Assembly: GCA_021787335.1 (NCBI GenBank) | Contig: JAJYMC010000024.1 | Location: 19,693-83,692, forward strand | Direction: 5' to 3' | From: Bacillota bacterium | Lineage (GTDB): Bacteria > Bacillota > Sulfobacillia > JAJYWN01 > JAJZPE01 | DNA length: 64,000 bases | Part shown: positions 61,283 to 64,000 of the stretch, one piece after another | Layout of the letters: every line of letters begins with the position of its first letter | How positions within the stretch are numbered: the first letter of the stretch is position 1 | Notes under the pieces: model-generated | What the model was told of the DNA's origin: nothing | What the model saw: only the letters and a program-made list of their open reading frames with translations | Databases searched by the model: none | Position numbers and translations under genes: made by a program

Positions 61283-61735
61283 CTACTGGGCGATGACCGC
61301 CAGGAGTTCCCCGACGGCCACCGAGGACCCCTTGGCCACCTTGACCTCCTGGACCGTGCCGGCCACCGGCGTGGTTATCTCGTTCTCCATCTTCATGGCC
61401 TCCAGGACGAAGAGCACCTGGCCGGCCTTGACGGCCTGCCCGGCGGCGGCCTTGACCTGCAAGATGACGCCCGGCAACGGGGCGGTGACGCCTTCCATGC
61501 CCGGGGGCAGCGAGACCGCCGGGCCCTTGGCCTTGGCCTTGCCGGCCGCCGCGGGCGCTCCCGCGGGTCCCTTGCGCACGGGCGCCGGGGACGCCGTGGG
61601 GGCCGTCCGGCGCGGCTCACCCGCGGTGGTCCGGGCCGCTCCCGGGCCGGCCTCAGGCCGGGCGGGGCCGATCTCTTCTATTTCAACCTCATAGGCTCGG
61701 CCATCCACGGTCACCCGGAACTTCCTCGCCGTCAT
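61283..61735 (-). CDS. Biotin carboxyl carrier subunit
   Basis: A 150-residue biotin/lipoyl-attachment protein. An N-terminal strand region (KFRVTVDGRAYEVEIEEI) and an Ala/Pro/Lys linker (30-75) precede the biotinyl domain. The biotinylation site is Lys in EAMKMENEI (about residues 112-120). It carries CO2 between a biotin carboxylase and the carboxyltransferase encoded two genes upstream. The ATG overlaps the stop of the small subunit gene by four bases. About 110 bp without features separate it from the GH18-like gene. Confidence 0.9.
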   Translation of the reverse strand: MTARKFRVTVDGRAYEVEIEEIGPARPEAGPGAARTTAGEPRRTAPTASPAPVRKGPAGAPAAAGKAKAKGPAVSLPPGMEGVTAPLPGVILQVKAAAGQAVKAGQVLFVLEAMKMENEITTPVAGTVQEVKVAKGSSVAVGELLAVIAQ

Positions 61736-62004
61736 CTTCCGAACCCCTTTCGGTCATATGTGTTCTGTCTTGAGTTCATCTGGTCGCGGCGGCCGGCCGA
61801 GGCCCACGCCGATGACCTGCTTTGCCGCTGCGGACCCGGCGCGGGGGTCGGCCCCAGGCTGATCCGCCAGGCCAGCGGACGCCCGTAGCCGTCGGCGTCC
61901 TCATCGCCGGCCTCCGTCGCCAGGTACTCGTTGATGGCCGCGACGATGGCCGCCGTGACCTCCGGCGGCGGGACCGGAGGCGCCTCTACGCGTCTGCTTC
62001 TCAT
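61732..62004 (-). CDS. Small subunit-like protein of the carboxylase operon
   Basis: A 90-residue protein between the carboxyltransferase and biotin carrier genes. The N-terminal half (PPPEVTAAIVAAINEYLA) and W plus GxxGR-like basic tail resemble the C-terminal part of OadG/epsilon subunits of acyl-CoA carboxylase and decarboxylase complexes, but there is no membrane helix. ATG 62004 lies 9 nt after GGAGG. Its stop overlaps the next start. The assignment rests on position and a weak pattern. Confidence 0.6.
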   Translation of the reverse strand: MRSRRVEAPPVPPPEVTAAIVAAINEYLATEAGDEDADGYGRPLAWRISLGPTPAPGPQRQSRSSAWASAGRRDQMNSRQNTYDRKGFGR

Positions 62005-62021
62005 GAACGGTCGCCTCCAGG

Positions 62022-63572
<1,551 letters not shown>

Positions 63573-63589
63573 GAGTCACGCTCCGCTCC

Positions 63590-63625
63590 GAAAAACCTTG
63601 ACATTCTTGCGCATCGAGGTTTTTC
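63590..63625. repeat. Inverted repeat near the TnpB 3' flank and carboxylase start
   Basis: GAAAAACCT (63590-63598) and AGGTTTTTC (63617-63625) are perfect 9-bp arms 18 nt apart, just upstream of the carboxyltransferase gene. On the plus strand it resembles a terminator. It could also belong to the right end of the adjacent insertion element. Confidence 0.55.
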
Positions 63626-63645
63626 ACTTATTGTTCGCTCTCCGC

Positions 63646-63692
63646 CGATGGGCCTTCTCCCCGGCTGATCCGCTCGGCCGGAGTACCCATCG
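63646..63692 (-). ncRNA. Extended hairpin after tnpB, candidate omega-RNA scaffold end
   Basis: Directly after the tnpB stop the minus strand can fold CGATGGG with CCCATCG outside and CTCCGGC with GCCGGGGAG inside. In IS200/IS605 elements the guide (omega/re) RNA spans the 3' end of tnpB and the right end, with hairpins in this place. The transcript and the element boundary are not demonstrated. Confidence 0.35.
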
Positions 63693-63697
63693 AAACG

Positions 63698-64000
63698 CTA
63701 GAGCCCTGCCGGGAGCGGTGTCCCCAAGAGGGGTTCCTTCCGGCGACGGAACCTCTCCATCAGAATCACCTTGACCCGTGCCTTGGGTGTCCGCAGGTTA
63801 ATGTCAGGGTCGTCCAGCCGATGGAGCAAGTTCATTCCGGCGACAACGTCCGCGTGACCATCCCACCCGCATCGCGGGCAGTGAAAGCGGTCCCCATGCC
63901 GGTTGTCCTTATGGACATACCCGCACGTCGGAACGGGACAGGTTTGACTGGTGTAGGCGGCGTTGACCGTTTCAAGGCGGGAACCTCCCGCCTCAGCGCG
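63698..64000 (-). CDS. tnpB: IS200/IS605-family TnpB (C-terminal part; runs off the right edge)
   Basis: The last 100 residues of an OrfB/TnpB RNA-guided nuclease. NAAYTSQTCPVPTCGYVHKDNR and FHCPRCGWDGHADVVAGMNLL give the C-terminal zinc finger and the RuvC-III Asp (HAD). The first knuckle is C-x4-C instead of the usual C-x2-C. A 31-residue basic tail follows. N-terminal domains, the other RuvC residues and any tnpA lie outside the window, so activity cannot be judged. Stop TAG at 63698-63700. Confidence 0.88.
   Translation of the reverse strand, partial: RAEAGGSRLETVNAAYTSQTCPVPTCGYVHKDNRHGDRFHCPRCGWDGHADVVAGMNLLHRLDDPDINLRTPKARVKVILMERFRRRKEPLLGTPLPAGL

Overview
The window (64 kb, roughly two-thirds G+C) comes from an endospore-forming, monoderm member of the Bacillota with a high-GC genome. 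The evidence is the adjacent set spoIIGA-sigE-sigG-spoIIR, a complete dcw (division and cell-wall) cluster in Bacillota order with a SpoVD-like PASTA transpeptidase, the ylm-type genes (ymxH/ylmC, pgeF, yggS, sepF, yggT, divIVA) leading into ileS, and ileS-yteA-lspA-rluD as in Bacillus apart from an insertion. MurE carries the DNPR signature of meso-diaminopimelate ligases. Many genes start with TTG or GTG behind a strong Shine-Dalgarno sequence. Genus and species cannot be fixed by eye.

Layout. 1-7 kb: the 5' part of argG, with a consensus promoter overlapping an ARG-box-like operator, diverges from a c-di-AMP (ydaO) riboswitch that precedes a KimA-type potassium importer. Then come rluD, lspA, a YteA/DksA-like protein, a DUF5665 protein and a DUF692/MNIO-type enzyme followed by a Nudix remnant. 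7-19.4 kb: accessory genes lying between ileS and yteA. These are carbamate kinase, alanine racemase with a 200-residue tail, FemX-like transferase, DUF2889, a decayed acyl-CoA ligase, a cell-wall amidase, a PQQ-type beta-propeller protein, a CBS-PAS sigma-54 activator, a NarL-type regulator, an unrecognised protein and a YtcJ-type amidohydrolase. 19.4-32.3 kb: ileS, DUF167, divIVA, yggT, sepF, yggS, an HlyD-like protein, pgeF, B12-dependent ribonucleotide reductase nrdJ, nrdR with a NrdR box inside its own promoter, ymxH, spoIIR and sigG.

32.4-51.4 kb: sigE, spoIIGA (with a 22-bp-spacer promoter like that of Bacillus spoIIG), ftsZ, sbp, DUF881, divIB, murA, murC, murG, ftsW, mraY, murF, murE, spoVD/pbpB, ftsL, rsmH and mraZ, all on the minus strand, headed by MraZ-box direct repeats. 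murD, murB and ftsA are absent from their usual places. 51.4-57 kb: a peptide-type ABC importer (two permeases and a binding protein, no ATPase) behind a structured leader with an intrinsic terminator, a small zinc-ribbon protein and an M20 peptidase. 57-64 kb: a CYTH protein, 5-formyl-THF cyclo-ligase, an ASCH protein, a second cell-wall amidase, a GH18-like protein lacking its catalytic Glu, and an acyl-CoA carboxylase/decarboxylase operon. The right edge cuts an IS200/IS605-type TnpB gene.

Together the central block couples peptidoglycan precursor synthesis (Mur enzymes, MraY), septal machinery (FtsZ, SepF, FtsW, FtsL, DivIB, SpoVD-like PBP, DivIVA) and the compartment-specific sigma cascade (SpoIIR signal, SpoIIGA protease, pro-sigma-E, sigma-G). 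No rRNA, tRNA or CRISPR array was seen. The least ordinary elements are the MNIO/Nudix locus, the ABC-operon leader, the GH18 pseudo-enzyme, the racemase tail and the TnpB 3' flank.
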